32,226 nucleotides of DNA from Hydrogenophaga sp. Its GTDB lineage: Bacteria > Pseudomonadota > Gammaproteobacteria > Burkholderiales > Burkholderiaceae_C. Where the stretch lies: the NCBI RefSeq assembly GCF_030656115.1, contig NZ_JAUSOO010000010.1, positions 1-32,226 on the forward strand. The letters are read 5' to 3'. A program made the translations under genes and the position numbers. How positions within the stretch are numbered: position 1 is the stretch's first letter; the number at the start of each line of letters is the position of its first letter. The notes under the pieces were generated by a model, which did no database searches, had not been told where the DNA came from, and saw only the letters and a program-made list of their open reading frames with translations. Shown here in pieces: positions 30,857 through 32,226 of the stretch.

Positions 30857-31371
30857 GCCACACCGCCGTACTTCAGGCCTGCCAACATACCGCGCACCTT
30901 TTGCGCCCCGAACTCGTTGTCGGCGAACGCTGCGGGCGTCATGTCGTCCAGCGACGGGTGTGGCTTGTGCAGCCATTTGTGCGCCTGATCCACATCACCG
31001 AACACCTCGGTGGCCAACAGCTGCAGCTGCATGGTGCGCAAGATCTGCTCAACCGTGGCCCCGGGCAACTGCTTGTTGCCTCGTGCCCAACGCCACAGAC
31101 TGACCCCGTTCGTGTTGAGCGCTCCGCTCAAATCCTCTTTCCGAGACAGTCCAAAGAGGCCAACCAACTCGGCAACGTGTCCAGCTCGCACACCGGTACG
31201 AATCAAGCGAGATGCCCGCGCACTGTCCAAGAACGGGGTTGTGTCCTGTTCCACGAAGATGTGTCGGCCCATATCGGATGCCTCTGGCGGGGTCGAGTCA
31301 GCGAGCCAGGCGCTGAACTTGCGAGCCAAATCAATGGCAGGCGCCGGTGCGTGTGCTGGGGTGGCGAGCAT
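30853..31371 (-). CDS. Xre/MbcA/ParS-type antitoxin
   Basis: A 172-residue antitoxin. The central helix-turn-helix covers the segment with LVGLFGLSRKEDLSGAL and SLWRWARGNKQLP. The C-terminal MbcA/ParS/Xre toxin-binding part follows: ATEVFGDVDQAHKWLHKPHPSLDDMTPAAF. Such proteins bind the RES toxin and repress their own promoter. ATG 31371 is chosen over an in-frame ATG at 31407, because that codon lies inside the predicted -10 box. The first 20 residues are Ala/Pro-rich and variable. Confidence 0.88.
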   Translation of the reverse strand: MLATPAHAPAPAIDLARKFSAWLADSTPPEASDMGRHIFVEQDTTPFLDSARASRLIRTGVRAGHVAELVGLFGLSRKEDLSGALNTNGVSLWRWARGNKQLPGATVEQILRTMQLQLLATEVFGDVDQAHKWLHKPHPSLDDMTPAAFADNEFGAQKVRGMLAGLKYGGVA

Positions 31372-31406
31372 AAAAAATCTTTCAAACGGAATGATCCGGT
31401 AGAGCA

Positions 31407-31435
31407 ACTGTAATGAGCACCACCAGGGAGGTCAA
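31407..31435 (-). promoter_or_regulatory. Sigma70 promoter of the toxin-antitoxin operon
   Basis: On the minus strand TTGACC (31435-31430) and TACAGT (31412-31407) are separated by exactly 17 bases, close to consensus. Transcription would begin near 31400, about 30 bases before the antitoxin ATG. This also argues for the shorter antitoxin start. Confidence 0.75.
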
Positions 31436-31793
31436 CTTGGAGGGCGTTCGAAGGCTCGATAGCCATGCGGCGGAAAAAACGAACAGGCACGCAGGATGAA
31501 GGGGAGCGGATATCACTGCCGCATGGCCCTGAGAAGCCCGCTCGAGTGGATATAAGCCTGTCGCGTCTATCTGACGGAATTCGGCCATGAAATCCCGTTG
31601 AATCAAGCGAAGCGAAGGCCAGCTTCAGGTTGGTTGCTGCCTGTGACTTTGTACGCCTGAATGTCGGCAGCCGAGGTAACCTGCCATTCAAGGATGGAAG
31701 GGTCAACCGACCGCAGCATAACCGTCACCGGTCACTCAACAAAGGCCAGCCTGTTCGCGCGTCGAGAAAGCTGTGCACGACCGTTTGTCCTCG
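31436..31793. other. Stretch with no convincing gene
   Basis: About 360 bases between the toxin-antitoxin promoter and the next gene. Open frames on both strands overlap each other and show no domain or ribosome site. Composition is less GC-rich than the main part of the window. It may be a remnant of an older insertion; I see no repeats or ends that prove it. Confidence 0.5.
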
Positions 31794-32156
31794 TCAAGCG
31801 AACCGCCCACGGAGGTGCTTGCCCGTGCCGCCCTTCAACTCGCTACGGTCGATGAGCTTGCTTCGGAACTGGAAGTCCCTATCAATGCGGACGATCAGTA
31901 GCTGCTCAAAGTTGTCCTGGCTTTTGACCAATACGATGTCGCTGGCCTTCTCGGGCGAGATGGTCTTCACCTCACCAAGCTTGCCGTCAATCGTTCCGTC
32001 TGACCCGGGCGCGTGAGTCACATGGCGGCGAAGCCCAAACTTGATCTCCGCGTAGATTTCTCCCAGTTCGCCCCAGACCTGCAGGTAAGTCAGACCATAC
32101 AAATAGTCCACCTCAAAAATCCATCTTGAATTTCCCGCCAAAGTTGGCAAAGACAT
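31794..32156 (-). CDS. Unrecognised protein with SDG...EVK motif
   Basis: A frame of about 120 residues that I cannot name. It contains LGEIYAEIKFGLRRHVTHA, then a D-rich turn SDGTIDG followed by GEVKTISPEKA, and a closing RIDRDFQFRSKLIDRSEL. The D...ExK pattern loosely recalls PD-(D/E)xK nucleases, but this is weak evidence. ATG 32156 would overlap the upstream frame by about 44 bp; GTG 32111, 1 base after that frame's stop, is an equally good start. No signal peptide. It lies next to a toxin-antitoxin pair in an accessory-looking region. Confidence 0.55.
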   Translation of the reverse strand: MSLPTLAGNSRWIFEVDYLYGLTYLQVWGELGEIYAEIKFGLRRHVTHAPGSDGTIDGKLGEVKTISPEKASDIVLVKSQDNFEQLLIVRIDRDFQFRSKLIDRSELKGGTGKHLRGRFA

Positions 32157-32226
32157 GATCCACAGCCTGCTCAAGCTCCTCCTTGCTGCGCCGCTTGAGC
32201 GCCAGCCAGCGATGCTTCATCAGCCG
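32113..32226 (-). CDS. Partial small frame at the window end
   Basis: A minus-strand frame running in from beyond the window and stopping at 32113. The visible 37 codons include an ATG at 32220 followed by KHRWLALKRRSKEELEQAVD, a charged helical segment. It could be the C-terminus of a larger gene or a small gene starting at 32220 (35 residues). It directly precedes the frame at 31794-32156, so the two are probably co-transcribed. No function can be assigned. Confidence 0.4.
   Translation of the reverse strand, partial: RLMKHRWLALKRRSKEELEQAVDHVFANFGGKFKMDF

Noticed and set aside
31203..31706. Minus-strand frame of 167 codons overlapping the antitoxin
   Set aside because: It overlaps the clear antitoxin and its promoter in another frame and has no recognisable feature.
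31630..32016. Plus-strand frame near the window end
   Set aside because: Low-information Ser/Arg-rich sequence opposite a more plausible minus-strand gene.

Overview
The window is high-GC, densely coded bacterial DNA. Protein families and gene order point to a betaproteobacterium of the Burkholderiales, most likely Comamonadaceae (Hydrogenophaga-like). That placement is inferred from content, not from a marker search. No rRNA, tRNA, CRISPR array or insertion sequence was seen.

Layout. 1-2654: the end of phosphoglycerate kinase, a Calvin-type class II fructose-bisphosphate aldolase and an MFS transporter, with two GC-rich palindromic intergenic elements (131-242, 2731-2850). 2854-13079: a complete thiosulfate-oxidation (Sox) locus in two divergent arms. 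The leftward arm holds a monoheme cytochrome (soxE/fccA-like), a flavocytochrome c sulfide dehydrogenase flavoprotein (soxF) and a diheme c4-like cytochrome. The rightward arm holds an ArsR-type regulator, soxC, soxD, an extra cytochrome c, soxY, soxZ, soxA, soxX and soxB. SoxAX loads thiosulfate onto the SoxYZ carrier, SoxB releases sulfate, SoxCD oxidises the bound sulfane sulfur, and the small cytochromes take the electrons. Presence of soxCD predicts complete oxidation to sulfate without sulfur globules. Hairpins lie between soxZ and soxA and between soxX and soxB. greB follows.

13768-18352: an unusual accessory cluster and the best candidate for an undescribed system. It encodes a [2Fe-2S] ferredoxin/truncated globin/Cys4 fusion (divergent), a small Roadblock-like protein, a fusion of an ABC-type ATPase with a degenerate signature to a Cys-based phosphatase through a long Pro/Ala linker, an exported PilJ/NarX-sensor-like helical protein, and an ankyrin protein. 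I infer a redox or gas-sensing signalling module; no function is proven.

18321-26006: housekeeping and accessory genes: EVE-domain protein, DUF2889-like protein, serine beta-lactamase-like hydrolase with a small unknown partner, NUDIX hydrolase, a tannase/feruloyl-esterase-family lipoprotein divergent from a MarR regulator, a two-BON-domain lipoprotein and a ferritin-like protein. 26123-30384: a PQQ-type sugar dehydrogenase, then a tight run of ATP-grasp protein, YHS lipoprotein and patatin-like lipoprotein. 30386-32226: a RES/Xre toxin-antitoxin pair with a good sigma70 promoter, a stretch without convincing genes, and an unrecognised gene pair running off the window end.
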